From: Paracoccus mutanolyticus
Lineage (GTDB): Bacteria > Pseudomonadota > Alphaproteobacteria > Rhodobacterales > Rhodobacteraceae
Direction: 5' to 3'
Assembly: GCF_003285265.1 (NCBI RefSeq)
Contig: NZ_CP030239.1
Coordinates: 3,008,131 to 3,072,130, forward strand
DNA length: 64,000 nucleotides
Below the pieces are notes generated by a model that was not told the DNA's origin, did no database searches, and saw nothing but the letters and a program-made list of their open reading frames with translations. The translations under genes and the position numbers were made by a program. The stretch's first letter is position 1, and each line of letters opens with the position of its first letter. Positions 28,271-38,475 of the stretch are shown piece by piece.

Positions 28271-28603
28271 ATGTTCGTGACCCCCGCCTATGCCCAGGCC
28301 GCGGGCGCCCCGTCTGCCGGCGCCAGCATCGCATCCTTCCTGCCGCTGATCCTGATCTTCGTCATCATGTATTTCCTGATGATCCGCCCCCAGCAGAAGC
28401 GCATGAAGGAACACCGTGCCCTGATCGAGGCGCTGAAAAAGGGCGACGAGGTCATCACCCAGGGCGGGCTGATCGGCAAGGTTACCGCCGTACGCGACAA
28501 CGAGCTTGAGGTCGAGATCGCGCCGGGCGTCAGGACGCGCGTCGTGCGCTCGACCATCACCGGCGTCGTCAACCGCACCGCGCCCGTCGCCGCCAACAGC
28601 TGA
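28271..28603 (+). CDS. yajC: Sec translocon accessory protein YajC
   Basis: A 110-residue single-pass membrane protein. A short periplasmic N-terminus precedes one transmembrane helix (FLPLILIFVIMYFLMIRP), then QQKRMKEHRALIEALKKGDE, VITQGGLIGKV and a beta-rich cytoplasmic tail, the YajC pattern. It associates with SecDF. First gene of yajC-secD-secF; secD starts 14 bp downstream. Intact. Confidence 0.95.
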   Translation: MFVTPAYAQAAGAPSAGASIASFLPLILIFVIMYFLMIRPQQKRMKEHRALIEALKKGDEVITQGGLIGKVTAVRDNELEVEIAPGVRTRVVRSTITGVVNRTAPVAANS

Positions 28604-28617
28604 GGCTAACGGCCAAG

Positions 28618-30284
28618 ATGCTTCATATCCCGACCTGGAAACGCCTGCTGATCCTTGGCCTGATCGCCATCGGTCTGCTTTATGCGATGCCGAACCTGTT
28701 CTATTCGCGGGTCGAGCAGCATAACGATGCCATCAAGACCATCGAGCGGAGCGGCGTGGAGACGCCCGAGGATGTCGCCGCCCGCGCCGGCTGGCCGGAT
28801 TGGCTGCCCTCGGGGCTGGTGAACCTCGGGCTCGACCTGCGGGGCGGCGCCCATCTGCTGGGCGAGGTCCATGTCGCGGATGTCTACAAGGCGCGGATGG
28901 ACGCGCTTTGGCCGGAACTGCGCGATGCGCTGGTGGCGCAGCGCGATACCGTGGGCGCCGTGCGCCGCATCGCCTCGCCCGACGGCGGCCAGCTGATCGT
29001 CGAGATCGGCAACCCCGACCAGATGGCCCGCGCGGTCGAGATCGCGCGCGGCCTGGCCACGCCCGTCATTCGCTGACCGGGGCGGGGCAGTCGGACATCG
29101 TGGCCACAGGGTCGGGCAACCGGCTGACCGTGCAGCTGTCGGATGCCGAGAAGGCCGCGACCGACGACCGCACCGTGCAGCAGTCGCTTGAGATCATCCG
29201 CCGCCGGATCGACGAGGTCGGCACCCGCGAGCCCACCATCATGCGCCAGGGCAAGGACCGCATCCTGATCCAGGTGCCCGGCATCGGCTCGGCCGAGGAG
29301 CTGAAGCAGCTGATCGGCACCACCGCCAAGCTGACCTTCAACCCGGTCGTCGGCCGCGGCACCGATCCGAATGCCCGGCCCGGGCCCGGACATGTCCTGC
29401 TGCCTTCGATGGACGAGCCGGGCGTGTTCTATACGCTTGAGGAAAACCCCGTCGTCACCGGCGAGGACCTGACCGACGCGCGGCCGAGCTTCGACCAGAA
29501 CGGCCAGCCGGCGGTCGATTTCCGCTTCGGTCCGGCCGGGGCCAAACGGTTCGGGGCCTATACCTCGGCCAACATCGGCCAGCCCTTTGCCATCGTGCTG
29601 GACAACCAGGTGATCTCCGCCCCGGTGATCCGGCAGGCCATCACCACCGGCTCGGGCCAGATTTCGGGCGCGATGGACGTGGACGAATCCACCCGGCTTG
29701 CGGTCCTGTTGCGCGCGGGCGCCCTGCCGGCCGAGATGACCTTCCTGGAGGAGCGGACCATCGGTCCGGAACTTGGCCAGGATTCGATCGACGCGGGGCG
29801 GCTGTCGTCCATCATCGCGACGGCGGCGGTCGTGGCCTACATGATCGCAAGCTATGGGCTGTTCGGGGTCTTTGCCTCGATTGCCGTAACCGTCAACGTC
29901 ATCCTGATCCTGTCGATCATGTCGATGATGGGGGCCACGCTGACGCTGCCCGGCATCGCCGGGATCGTTCTGACGGTCGGGACCGCGGTGGACGCCAACG
30001 TCATCATCTATGAACGCATCCGCGAGGAACTGCGCGCCGGAAAGCGCGTGGTCAAGGCCATCGACGACGGCTTCAACGAGGCGATGTCGGCGATCATCGA
30101 CGCGAACGTGACCTCGTTCATCTCGGCCGCGGTGATGTTCTTCCTGGGCTCCGGCCCGGTCAAGGGCTTTGCCGTGACGCTGACCATCGGCCTGGTCACC
30201 TCGGTCTTTACCGCGATCTATCTGACGCGTCTGATGATCGTGTTCTGGCTGGAGTGGCGCAAACCCAAAGAGCTGATTCTGTAA
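28618..30284 (+). CDS. secD: protein translocase subunit SecD
   Basis: Membrane protein that uses proton motive force to pull exported proteins out of SecYEG. The N-terminal helix MLHIPTWKRLLILGLIAIGL and GLDLRGGAHLL (D1) are in one frame. After one lost base near 29070 the rest is in the next frame: SLEIIRRRIDEVGTREPTIM, SMMGATLTLPGIAGIVLTVG and GTAVDANVIIYERIREELRA (D4) before the C-terminal helices. The total of about 555 codons is the family length. As SecD is close to essential and the rest is perfect, the break is probably a sequence error. Confidence 0.93.
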
Positions 30285-30296
30285 GGGAGCAGGACC

Positions 30297-31292
30297 ATGG
30301 CATTTCGTCTGAAACTCGTTCCCGATCATACGGACATCGACTTTTTCCGCTGGCAGTGGCTGACCTTCGGTCTGTCCGCCGTGGCGATGCTGGCCTCGGT
30401 CATCATCGTCGCGGTGATGGGGCTGAACTTCGGCATCGACTTCAAGGGCGGGACGACGATCCGCACCGAAAGCACGACCGCCTTCGAGGTGGGCGACTAT
30501 CGGCAGGCGCTGGCGCCGCTGGACCTGGGCGACGTCTCGATCACCGAGGTGTTCGACCCGAGCTTCGGCCAGACGCAGCATGTGGCGATGATCCGCATCG
30601 GCACCACGGACGAGACCGGATCGGTCACGCCCGAGCAGTTGAACCAGGTCGAGGCGGCGCTGAAGACCGTCGATCCCGAGGTACGGTTCGCCGCCGTGGA
30701 ATCGGTCGGGCCCAAGGTCTCGGGCGAACTCGTCAAGACCGCCTTCTATGCGGTCGGCGCCGCCTGCCTGGGGATCATGGCCTATATCTGGCTGCGCTTC
30801 GAATGGCAGTTCGCCATCGGCTGCGTCGTTTCGCTGATCCATGACGTGCTGCTGACAGTCGGGCTGTTTTCGCTGTTCCAGCTGCGCTTCGACCTGACGA
30901 CCATCGCGGCGCTGCTGACCACTTTGGGCTTTTCCTGCAACGATACGGTCGTCGTTTTCGACCGGCTGCGCGAGAACCTGATCAAGTACAAGACGCGGCC
31001 GCTGATCGACCTGATGAACCTGACCTGCAACGAAACCCTGTCGCGCACGATCATGACGGCCGTCACCACGGCCATCGCATTGACCGCGATGCTGATCTTT
31101 GGCGGCGACGTGATCCGGGAATTCGTCGTGGCGATGCTGTTCGGCGTGTTCGTCGGCTGCTATTCGACCATCTATGTCGCCAAGAACATCGTCCTGTGGC
31201 TGGGCGTCAAGCGCGACTGGGCCAAGCCCGGCGAGAAGAAGGACAAGCCCGCGACCGAGGAAATCCCGGCCGCCTTCCGGGACGCGCCCTGA
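30297..31292 (+). CDS. secF: protein translocase subunit SecF
   Basis: A 331-residue partner of SecD with six transmembrane helices. Signatures are GLNFGIDFKGGTTIRTEST after helix 1 and GFSCNDTVVVFDRLREN in the fourth-helix region, followed by RTIMTAVTTAIALTAMLIFG. Starts 12 bp after secD with GGAGCAGG as ribosome site. The stop overlaps the next start (TGATG). Intact. Confidence 0.96.
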   Translation: MAFRLKLVPDHTDIDFFRWQWLTFGLSAVAMLASVIIVAVMGLNFGIDFKGGTTIRTESTTAFEVGDYRQALAPLDLGDVSITEVFDPSFGQTQHVAMIRIGTTDETGSVTPEQLNQVEAALKTVDPEVRFAAVESVGPKVSGELVKTAFYAVGAACLGIMAYIWLRFEWQFAIGCVVSLIHDVLLTVGLFSLFQLRFDLTTIAALLTTLGFSCNDTVVVFDRLRENLIKYKTRPLIDLMNLTCNETLSRTIMTAVTTAIALTAMLIFGGDVIREFVVAMLFGVFVGCYSTIYVAKNIVLWLGVKRDWAKPGEKKDKPATEEIPAAFRDAP

Positions 31293-31648
31293 TGGCCAAC
31301 ATGGTTCCGACCGAGTTCTCGGGGGCCGTGCCGGTGGACGGCTACGGCCCCGGCTTTTTCCGGGTGGGCGGTGTCGTGCATCGCGGCGCGGTCATCGTGA
31401 CCGAGGCCGGGGTAACGCCCTGGGGCGGGCTTGAGGACCGCGCGGCCCTGCTGGCGCTCGCGGGCTCGGTGGACGTGCTGTTCCTGGGCATGGGGGCGGA
31501 CATCGCCTTTCCGCCGCGCGACCTGGTCCTGGCGCTCGAGGCGGCGGGCCTGATGCCCGAGCCGATGAATTCGCCCTCGGCCGCGCGCAGCTACAACGTC
31601 ACCCTGTCAGAAGGGCGGCGGGTCGCCTGCGCGCTGCTGCCGCTGTGA
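31292..31648 (+). CDS. Mth938-like domain protein
   Basis: A 118-residue protein of the Mth938/NDUFAF3-like family: [39 protein letters not shown] and [20 protein letters not shown] are characteristic. Bacterial members sit next to secF; mitochondrial relatives help assemble complex I, but the bacterial role is not settled. Translationally coupled to secF and overlapping ccmA. Intact. Confidence 0.8.
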   Translation: MANMVPTEFSGAVPVDGYGPGFFRVGGVVHRGAVIVTEAGVTPWGGLEDRAALLALAGSVDVLFLGMGADIAFPPRDLVLALEAAGLMPEPMNSPSAARSYNVTLSEGRRVACALLPL

Positions 31649-32262
31649 GCCTGCTTGAGGTTCGCGGCCTGGCGGTGGCCAGGGGCGGGCTGCGCGTGCT
31701 CGAGGGGCTGGATCTTTCCTTGCAGGCCGGGCGCGTCCTGGTCCTGCGCGGGCCGAACGGCCTGGGCAAGACGACATTGCTGCGCACGCTGGCCGGGCTG
31801 CAGCCCGCCGTGGCGGGCGAGGTCGTGGCGGCGCAGGACGGCGTCGCCTATGCCGGCCACGCGGATGGGCTGAAGCCCGCGCTGACGGTGGCCGAGAACC
31901 TGCAGTTCTGGGCGTCCGTGTTTGGCGGGCGGGGCATTGCCGAGGCGCTTGGTGCCATGGACCTTGCACCCTTGGAAAGGCGCCCCGCGCATATGCTGTC
32001 GGCGGGACAGAAGCGGCGGCTGGGACTGGCGCGACTGATGGTCACGGGCCGTCCCGTCTGGCTGCTGGACGAACCCACGGTGTCGCTGGACGCGGGGTCT
32101 GTGGCGCTGTTCGCCGCCATGCTGCGCGGCCATCTGGGGCAGGGGGGCGCCGCGATCGTCGCGACCCATATCGAGCTGGGCCTGCCCGAGGCGGAGGTGC
32201 TGGACCTGAGCCGGTGGCGCGCCCGGCCCGGTCGGCGCGAGGCACGCACGACGGGCCACGAG
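31645..32262 (+). CDS. ccmA: heme exporter ATP-binding protein CcmA
   Basis: ATPase of the CcmABCD complex that releases holo-CcmE during cytochrome c maturation. Walker [17 protein letters not shown], signature [15 protein letters not shown], Walker [12 protein letters not shown] and the His of [14 protein letters not shown] are all present. It starts at a GTG overlapping the previous stop. The last residues run into an 83-bp IS3-derived piece, so the native stop is lost as written, although about 205 codons, the family length, are present before it. Confidence 0.88.
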
Positions 32263-32345
32263 TGCGTCGAGAAATGCGATCATTTGCGGAACGGGCGGTC
32301 GAGCTCCGCCGCAGCGAAATATGCGCTGGCCTTCTTCAGGATCTC
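32263..32345 (-). mobile_element. IS3-family scrap between ccmA and ccmB
   Basis: The reverse strand encodes the end of OrfA ([21 protein letters not shown] minus its start, then stop) and the start of OrfB (MIAFLDA). Bases 32278-32345 are the exact reverse complement of 14253-14320. No IS ends or target duplication surround it. It replaces the end of ccmA and roughly the first 30 codons of ccmB. Confidence 0.8.
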
Positions 32346-32911
32346 TGCACGCTGGTCCCCTTCGGCATCGGCCCCGAGGGCGGCACCTTGGCCCGCGTCG
32401 CGCCCGGCATCCTGTGGATCGGGGCGCTGCTGTCCTGCCTGCTGTCGCGGACCGCATCTCGCGCTCGACCACGGGACGGCTCGCTGGACCTGCTGGCACC
32501 GCGCCGCTGCCGCTGGAAGGCATCGTTGCGGTCAAGGCCCTGGCGCATTGGCTGACGACCGGCCTGCCGCTGGTGGTCTTTGCCCCGGTGCTGGGGCTTT
32601 TGCTGCATCTGCCAGGGCCGGCCTATGGCTGGCTGGTCGTCTCACTGGCGCTGGGGACGCCCGCGCTGTCGGTGCTGGGCGCCTTTGGCGCGGCGGTGAC
32701 GGTCGGGCTGCGCCGGGGCGGGCTGCTGTTGTCGCTGCTGGTCCTGCCGCTGTATGTGCCCACCCTGATCTTCGGCGCCGAGGCGGTGCGGCGCGGCGCA
32801 CAGGGCGCGGACGGGGGGACACCGCTGGTGTTTCTGGCGGGCATCTCGCTGGCCTCGCTGGCGCTGATGCCCTTTGCCGGGGCGGCGGCCCTGCGCGTCA
32901 ACCTGCGGTGA
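32346..32911 (+). pseudogene. ccmB: heme exporter permease CcmB, 5'-truncated and frameshifted
   Basis: Recognisable CcmB from [20 protein letters not shown] onward (usual residue about 34), then [12 protein letters not shown]. Between 32440 and 32510 several single bases are missing: the expected '[25 protein letters not shown]' can be rebuilt only across three frames. From 32515 the frame is clean: [20 protein letters not shown] through [12 protein letters not shown] and stop. The first membrane helix is absent. If real, cytochrome c maturation would fail; a read or assembly fault is more likely. Confidence 0.85.
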
Positions 32912-32962
32912 ATGCGACATGAGTCCAGTTGAGGGGGCGGCCCTGCCGGGTTAGGAAGGATC

Positions 32963-33686
32963 ATGTCGCTTTGGGAATACGCCAACCCCGTCAAGTTCAT
33001 GCGCGCCTCGGGCGCGGTCCTGCCCTGGGTGGCGGGCGGCGCCGCGCTGTGCACCGCCCTGGGCCTGGGCTGGGGATTCCTGACCCCCCAGGACTATCGC
33101 CAGGGCGCGACGGTCAAGATCATCTTCCTGCATGTGCCGGCGGCGCTGATGGCCATCAACGCCTGGCTGATGATGCTGTCGCGTCCCTGATCTGGTGGTC
33201 CGGCGCCACCATGTCAGCGCGCTGGCGGCCAAGGCGGCGGCGCCGGTCGGCGCGGTGATGACGCTGATCGCCCTGGTCACGGGCGCGATCTGGGGCCAGC
33301 CGATGTGGGGAACCTGGTGGGAATGGGACCCGCGGCTGACCTCGTTCCTGATCCTGTTCCTGTTCTATCTGGGCTATATGGCACTGTGGGCCGCCATCGA
33401 GGACCCGGACAGCGCCGCCGACCTGACGGGCGTCCTGTGCCTGGTGGGGTCGGTCTTTGCGCTCCTGTCGCGCTATGCGGTGAATTTCTGGAACCAGGGC
33501 CTGCACCAGGGCGCCTCGTTGTCGCTGGCCCCAGGCGAGCGGATGTCGCCGGTCTACAAGTATCCGCTTTACGTCTCGATGCTGGGGTTCTTCCTGCTGT
33601 TCCTGGCCTTGATGCTGGTGCGCACCCGGACCGAGATCCGCCGCCGCCGCCTGGCCGCCCTGCTGGCCCGGGAGAACCGCGCATGA
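32963..33686 (+). CDS. ccmC: heme exporter/handling protein CcmC
   Basis: Six-helix membrane protein that loads heme onto CcmE. MSLWEYANPVKFMRASGAVL opens it; the tryptophan-rich heme motif WGTWWEWDPRLTSFLILFL is at about residue 115, and NFWNQGLHQGASLSL follows. Two bases are missing near 33181-33200 (sense: MMLVASLIWLVRRHHVSALA), and the length fits two deletions. Family length about 240 aa. Stop overlaps ccmD (ATGA). Confidence 0.92.
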
Positions 33687-33826
33687 TCGAGCTTGGAAAA
33701 TACGCGGGCACGGTGCTGGCAGCCTATGGCATCAGCCTGGCCCTTCTGGTCGGCGTTGTGGTCCAGACGCTGCGCGCCAACGTCCGCGCCCGCCGCGCGC
33801 TGGAGGAGCATGAACGCCATGGCTAG
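33683..33826 (+). CDS. ccmD: heme exporter protein CcmD
   Basis: A 47-residue single-helix protein (GTVLAAYGISLALLVGVVVQ) with a basic C-terminal tail. It joins CcmABC. Small size and position between ccmC and ccmG are typical. Starts within the ccmC stop and overlaps ccmG. Confidence 0.85.
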   Translation: MIELGKYAGTVLAAYGISLALLVGVVVQTLRANVRARRALEEHERHG

Positions 33827-34358
33827 GGTTTCGCCGATGATGCTGCTGCCGGTGGCGATCTTTGCGGGCTTTGCCGCGATGGCCGGCTGGGCGCTGCTGC
33901 GCGACGACCCCGACAGCCTGCCGTCGGCCATCGCCGGCCGCGAGGCGCCGGCGGTGTCGGCCACGACGCTGCCGGGGGCGACGCAGCTGACCGACGCGAT
34001 GCTGCGCGAACCCGGCGTCAAGCTGGTGAACTTCTGGGCCAGCTGGTGCCCGCCCTGCCGGGCCGAGCATCCGACGCTGACCGCGCTGTCGGCCGAACTG
34101 CCGGTCTATGGCATTGACCTGAAGGACCCCGAGGCCAATGCCGCGGCCTTTCTGGCCGAGCATGGCGACCCGTTCCGGGCGCTCGCGACCGACCCGCGCG
34201 GGCGGGTGGCGATCGACTGGGGCGTGACCGCCCCACCCGAAACCTTCATCATCAACGGGCAGGGCAAGATCCTTTACCGTTTCGCCGGGCCCCTGGTCGG
34301 CGACGATTACCGCCAGCGCTTCCTGCCCGAGCTGGAAAAGGCCCGCGCCGTCGAGTGA
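33819..34358 (+). CDS. ccmG: thiol:disulfide interchange protein CcmG/DsbE
   Basis: Membrane-anchored periplasmic thioredoxin that reduces apocytochrome c or CcmH. N-terminal anchor helix (MLLPVAIFAGFAAMAGWALL), then the active site VNFWASWCPPCRAEHPTL and the cis-Pro segment VTAPPETFIINGQGKILYRF. I prefer the ATG at 33819 because GAGGAG ends ten bases before it; the ATG at 33810 would sit almost on the Shine-Dalgarno. 179 aa. Intact. Confidence 0.93.
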   Translation: MARVSPMMLLPVAIFAGFAAMAGWALLRDDPDSLPSAIAGREAPAVSATTLPGATQLTDAMLREPGVKLVNFWASWCPPCRAEHPTLTALSAELPVYGIDLKDPEANAAAFLAEHGDPFRALATDPRGRVAIDWGVTAPPETFIINGQGKILYRFAGPLVGDDYRQRFLPELEKARAVE

Positions 34359-34370
34359 CGGCAAGGCCGG

Positions 34371-34398
34371 CATGGGTATTTGGAAAACGGTGAAAGCC
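34371..34398 (+). repeat. dispersed intergenic repeat, copy A
   Basis: Contains ATTTGGAAAACGGTGAA directly after the ccmG stop. Related copies, on the other strand, are at 38427 and 41790. All lie just outside gene ends. Confidence 0.6.
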
Positions 34399-34479
34399 TG
34401 GGCCTGGCGCCTGGTGGGCGAGGGCCTTTCCAAGCCGGTCGCGCGGGGCTAAGACGGCCGGGCTTGCAAGAGGCCCCAC

Positions 34480-35586
34480 ATGTCGCAGAACCAACCGACC
34501 ATCGCCCCGCAACCCGGGATCATGGAGATCGCGCTTTACCAGGGGGGCGCCGCCAAGGTCGCGGGCGTCGAGAACGTGGTGAAGCTGTCGTCGAACGAAA
34601 ACCCCTTTGGCCCCTCGGACAAGGCGCGCGAGGCCGTGGTCCGCGCCGCGCACAGTTTGCACCGCTATCCCAACACCGACCACGCCGGCCTGCGGGCGGC
34701 GATCGGCGCGGTCCACGGGCTGGATCCCGAGCGCATCATCTGCGGCGTGGGTTCGGACGAGATCATCCATTTCCTGTGCCAGGCCTATGCGGGGCCGGGG
34801 ACCGAGGTCCTGTTCACCGAACATGGTTTCCTGATGTATCGCATCAGCGCCCATGCGGCGGGCGCCACCCCGGTTCAGGTGGCCGAGCGCGACCGGGTGA
34901 CGGACATCGACGCCCTGATCGCCGGCGCAACCGAGCGGACGCGGCTGATCTTTGTCGCCAATCCGAACAACCCCACCGGCACCATGGTCGGTCTGCCCGA
35001 GCTTGAGCGGCTGGCCCGTGCCGTGCCGCAGGCGATCCTGGTGGTGGATGCCGCCTATGCCGAATATGTCGAGGGCTATGACGGCGGCGCGGAGCTTGCG
35101 ACGCGGCTGCCGAACGTGGTGATGACGCGGACATTCTCGAAGATCTATGGCCTCGGGGGGTTGCGCATCGGTTGGGGCTATGGTCCGCGGCCGATCATCG
35201 ACGTGCTGAACCGCATCCGCGGCCCCTTCAACCTGTCTCAGGCGGCGATGGATGCGGCCGAGGCCGCCGTGCGCGACCGCGACCATGTGGCCCGCTGCCA
35301 GGCCGAGAACGCTCGCATGCGCGCCTGGCTGGCCGAGGCGCTGGCGGAAAAGGGCGTGCCCTCGGACACCTCCTGCGCCAATTTCATCCTGGCGCGCTTT
35401 GCCGATGAGGCGACGGCCACGGCCTGCGACGAGGCGCTGAAGGCCGAGGGGCTGATCGTGCGCCAGGTGGCCGGATATGGCCTGCCGCATTGCCTGCGCA
35501 TCACCGTGGGCGACGAGGCATCCTGCCGGCGCGTCGCCCATGTCATCGGCCAGTTCATGGCCGCGCGCGCCGGGGTTGGGGCATGA
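34480..35586 (+). CDS. hisC: histidinol-phosphate aminotransferase
   Basis: A 368-residue PLP enzyme of fold type I; converts imidazole-acetol phosphate to histidinol phosphate and often also serves aromatic amino acids. Seen: [19 protein letters not shown] (cofactor ring contact), [21 protein letters not shown] and the Lys in [16 protein letters not shown]. Overlaps the prephenate dehydrogenase gene by ATGA, which suggests a joint role in Tyr/Phe synthesis. Intact. Confidence 0.94.
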   Translation: MSQNQPTIAPQPGIMEIALYQGGAAKVAGVENVVKLSSNENPFGPSDKAREAVVRAAHSLHRYPNTDHAGLRAAIGAVHGLDPERIICGVGSDEIIHFLCQAYAGPGTEVLFTEHGFLMYRISAHAAGATPVQVAERDRVTDIDALIAGATERTRLIFVANPNNPTGTMVGLPELERLARAVPQAILVVDAAYAEYVEGYDGGAELATRLPNVVMTRTFSKIYGLGGLRIGWGYGPRPIIDVLNRIRGPFNLSQAAMDAAEAAVRDRDHVARCQAENARMRAWLAEALAEKGVPSDTSCANFILARFADEATATACDEALKAEGLIVRQVAGYGLPHCLRITVGDEASCRRVAHVIGQFMAARAGVGA

Positions 35587-36512
35587 GCGCGATCTATGAC
35601 CGGGTGGCGCTGATCGGGCTGGGGCTGATCGCCGGCTCGATGGCGCGGGCCATGCGCGAGAAGGGGCTGGCGCGCGAGATCGTGGGTCATGCCCGTTCGG
35701 CCGAGACACGCGCCACAGCCGCCGAGATCGGGCTGGTCGACCGCGTCTTCGAGACAGCGGCCCAGGCGGTCGCGGGGGCCGACCTGGTGGTCCTGGCGGT
35801 GCCCGTGGGTGCCATGGGGGATGTCGCGGCCGAGATCGCGCCGCATCTTGCGCCCGGCGCCACGGTGACGGACGTGGGTTCGGTCAAGCAGGCGGTGGTG
35901 CAGGCCGTGGCGCCGCATCTGCCGGATGGCGTGCATTTCATCCCCGGCCATCCCCTGGCCGGGACCGAACACTCCGGGCCGCGCTCGGGCTTTGCCAGCC
36001 TGTTCCAGAACCGCTGGTGGCTGTTCACGCCCACCGAGGGCTGCGATCCCCTGGCGCTGGAGCGGCTGCAGGACCTTGTGCGTCGCTTTGGCGCCAAGAC
36101 CGAGCGGATGGACGCCGCGCATCACGACCTGGTGCTGGCCGTCACCAGCCACACGCCGCATCTGATCGCCTATACCATGGTGGGCGTGGCCGACCACCTG
36201 AAGCGCGTCACCGAATCCGAGGTGGTGGAGTATTCCGCCGCGGGTTTCCGCGACTTTACCCGCATCGCCGCCTCCGACCCGACGATGTGGCGCGACGTGT
36301 TCCTGCAGAACAAGGACGCCGTGCTGGACATCCTGGGCCGTTTCACCGAGGAGCTGTTCGTCCTGCAGCGCGCGATCCGCATGGGCGACGGCCAGCACCT
36401 GTTCGATTACTTCACCCGCACCCGCGCCATCCGCCGCGGCATCATCGAGGCCGGGCAGGACACCGCCGCCCCCGACTTCGGCCGCAGCCAGCCCGGGACG
36501 GGCGAGGGCTGA
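35583..36512 (+). CDS. tyrC: prephenate/arogenate dehydrogenase
   Basis: A 309-residue NAD(P)-dependent dehydrogenase of tyrosine synthesis. Rossmann motif [17 protein letters not shown] at the N-terminus, [10 protein letters not shown], the conserved [15 protein letters not shown] with the catalytic His region, and the C-terminal helical part [32 protein letters not shown]. No ACT domain. Coupled to hisC. A terminator of the opposing gene follows at once. Intact. Confidence 0.92.
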   Translation: MSAIYDRVALIGLGLIAGSMARAMREKGLAREIVGHARSAETRATAAEIGLVDRVFETAAQAVAGADLVVLAVPVGAMGDVAAEIAPHLAPGATVTDVGSVKQAVVQAVAPHLPDGVHFIPGHPLAGTEHSGPRSGFASLFQNRWWLFTPTEGCDPLALERLQDLVRRFGAKTERMDAAHHDLVLAVTSHTPHLIAYTMVGVADHLKRVTESEVVEYSAAGFRDFTRIAASDPTMWRDVFLQNKDAVLDILGRFTEELFVLQRAIRMGDGQHLFDYFTRTRAIRRGIIEAGQDTAAPDFGRSQPGTGEG

Positions 36513-36517
36513 GGCAT

Positions 36518-36552
36518 GAAAAAACCCCCGGCAGCCTTGGTGCCGGGGGTCG
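36518..36552 (-). terminator. terminator of the FYDLN gene (minus strand)
   Basis: The hairpin CCCCCGGC-agccttggt-GCCGGGGG is followed, on the minus strand, by six T. Downstream of the minus-strand gene at 36568, and also placed to act on tyrC transcripts from the other side. Confidence 0.85.
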
Positions 36553-36567
36553 TGGATGATCCGCGGA

Positions 36568-36891
36568 TCACTCTTCGTCGCTGTCGGGCACGTCCGCGAT
36601 GTCGTCCAGCGACACGTCGCCGTCATCGTCGTCGTCGTCCAGCAGATCGTCGTCCAGATCGCCGTTGTCGGCATCCGCATCCAGATCCTCGTCATCGACC
36701 AGATCGGTCTGATCCTCGTCCCGCGCCGCGGTCTTTTCCGAGATCAGCGACCGAGAGCGACCGTTCGTCAGGCTTTCGACCGTGAAGACGTTGCCGCATT
36801 CCGGGCAGGTCATCGGATCGTTCATCAGGTCGTAGAAGCGGGTCGCACAATGGGGGCACTGACGCTTGGTGCCCCATTCCTCTTTGGGCAT
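36568..36891 (-). CDS. TIGR02300-type FYDLN acid-domain protein
   Basis: A 107-residue protein: N-terminal MPKEEWGTKRQCPHCATRFY, DLMNDPMTCPECGNVF (two CxxC pairs, a zinc-ribbon-like start) and a very acidic Asp-rich C-terminal half. This family is nearly confined to alphaproteobacteria; function unknown. I chose the ATG at 36891 over one 16 codons upstream because the family starts with MPKxEWGTKR. Single gene with its own terminator. Confidence 0.88.
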   Translation of the reverse strand: MPKEEWGTKRQCPHCATRFYDLMNDPMTCPECGNVFTVESLTNGRSRSLISEKTAARDEDQTDLVDDEDLDADADNGDLDDDLLDDDDDDGDVSLDDIADVPDSDEE

Positions 36892-37031
36892 GGTATTCTC
36901 TTTCCGCCGCAGTTGGGTAAATCCGCTGTCCCCTGCCACAGGTGGAACAGGCTGTCAAAGCCTTTTCCCCCTTGCAGGCGGGGCGCGGTCAGGCTTCCTA
37001 GCTAGGCAAGCGGGGCCACGGGGTCAAGGGA

Positions 37032-37723
37032 ATGACGGCACGGAACATCATGGTCGGGGGGGATATTCCGGTGACGCTGCGCCGCTCGGCGCGGGCGCGG
37101 CGCATGACGCTGCGGGTAACCCGGGCCGAGGGGCAGGTGGTGCTGACCCTGCCACTTTGCGCCACCCTGACCGAGGGGCGGGCCTTCGCCGAATCCCGCG
37201 CCGAATGGCTGCGCCGGGTCCGGGCCGAGATGCCGGCGGTTCAGCTGGTGGCTCCGGGCGCCTGCCTGCCGGTCGAGGGGCAGGGGCTTTGCATCACCCC
37301 GGCGCCGGTGCGCGCGGCCCGCATCGCGGGCGATGCGCTGCTGGTTCCGCAGGGCCGGCCGGCGGCGGTCGTGGTGGCGGCGTTCCTCAGGCACCTGGCC
37401 CAGGCCCGCTGGACGTGGCCTGCGATCGCCACGCTGGCGCGGCTGGGCCGGCCGTTCCGGGTCATCGCGCTGGCGAACCTGGCTCGCGCTGGGGCTGCTG
37501 CAGCCATGACGGCCGGCTCATGTTTTCCTGGCGCCTGGCCATGGCTCCGCCCGCCGTCCTCGACTATGTCGCGGCGCATGAGGTGGCGCACCTGGCCCAT
37601 ATGGATCATTCCGCCGCCTTCTGGGCGACCACCGCCGCCCTTTGCCCCGACTGGCGGGCACAGCGCGGCTGGCTCCGCACGAACGGCCATGACCTGCTGG
37701 CCTGGCGGTTCCGCGCCGATTGA
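37032..37723 (+). CDS. YgjP-like metallopeptidase (DUF45/M48 superfamily)
   Basis: The first part (DIPVTLRRSARARRMTLRVT, then PVEGQGLCITPAPVRAARIA) is the beta-rich N-terminus of the family. After one lost base near 37480 the frame continues SRWGCCSHDGRLMFSWRLAM, PPAVLDYVAAHEVAHLAHMD with the zinc site HExxH plus HS.AFW, and ends at 37723. The length is one base short, so a deletion is likely. Predicted zinc protease; substrates unknown. Confidence 0.82.
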
Positions 37724-37762
37724 CGGATTGACGCGCCGCACGTTTGTGATCACAAGGCGGGC

Positions 37763-38413
37763 ATGAGCATCGCACCCACCCGCCCCTCGGAGACATCGGC
37801 CCATGAACGCGTCTATCGCAGCCTGCGCGGGCGGATCATGCTGGGCGAACTGCCGCCCGGCCTGCCTCTGACGCTGCGCGGTCTTGCCGCGGAACACCGC
37901 GTGTCGATGACCCCCGCGCGCGAGGCGGTGCGCCGCCTGGTCGCCGAGGGCGCCCTGACGCTGTCCAGTTCGGGCCGCATCACCACGCCGGAGCTGTCGG
38001 TCGAGCGGATCGAGGAACTGGCCGCCCTGCGCGCCCTGATCGAGCCCGAGCTTGCGACCCGGGCCCTGCCGCGTGCACATCAGGCGCTGATCGACCGGCT
38101 GGCGCTGATCAACGCGGCCATCGGCGAGGCGGTCGATGCCCATGACGCCGTGGGCTATATCCGCACCAACCTGGAATTCCACCGCACGCTTTACCTGCGG
38201 GCCCAGGCGCCGGCCATGCTGGCGATCCTGGAAACCGTCTGGCTGCAACTGGGGCCGACGATGCGCGCGCTCTATGGTCGGGTCAAGCGGCACGAACCCC
38301 CGCGCCACCACCGCATGATCCTTGCGTCGCTGCGCGCGGGGGATGAGCCGGGGCTGCGGCTGGCCGTGCGCGCCGACGTGACCCATGGGCTGCGCCACCT
38401 CGCGCAGGGCTAG
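37763..38413 (+). CDS. GntR-family transcriptional regulator (FCD type)
   Basis: A 216-residue regulator. N-terminal winged helix (HERVYRSLRGRIMLGELPPG, LRGLAAEHRVSMTPAREAVR) and a C-terminal all-helical FCD ligand domain with the metal/ligand residues in TNLEFHRTLYLRA and the HHRMILASLRAGDE motif. Ligand unknown. 40 bp after the metallopeptidase; intact. Confidence 0.9.
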   Translation: MSIAPTRPSETSAHERVYRSLRGRIMLGELPPGLPLTLRGLAAEHRVSMTPAREAVRRLVAEGALTLSSSGRITTPELSVERIEELAALRALIEPELATRALPRAHQALIDRLALINAAIGEAVDAHDAVGYIRTNLEFHRTLYLRAQAPAMLAILETVWLQLGPTMRALYGRVKRHEPPRHHRMILASLRAGDEPGLRLAVRADVTHGLRHLAQG

Positions 38414-38426
38414 GGCGCTGCATGCG

Positions 38427-38456
38427 CTTTCACCGTTTCACAAATCCCCGTGCGAC
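38427..38456 (-). repeat. dispersed intergenic repeat, copy B
   Basis: The minus strand reads ATTTGTGAAACGGTGAA, a slightly diverged copy of the element at 34371. It lies between the ends of gntR and hom, which converge. Confidence 0.5.
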
Positions 38457-38475
38457 CGTGGCGGCAGGCGCTGCG

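Noticed and set aside
28884..30842. A 652-codon minus-strand frame opposite secD/secF
   Set aside because: Composition (His, Asp, Gly, Arg runs) is that of an antisense frame; secD and secF on the other strand are clear.
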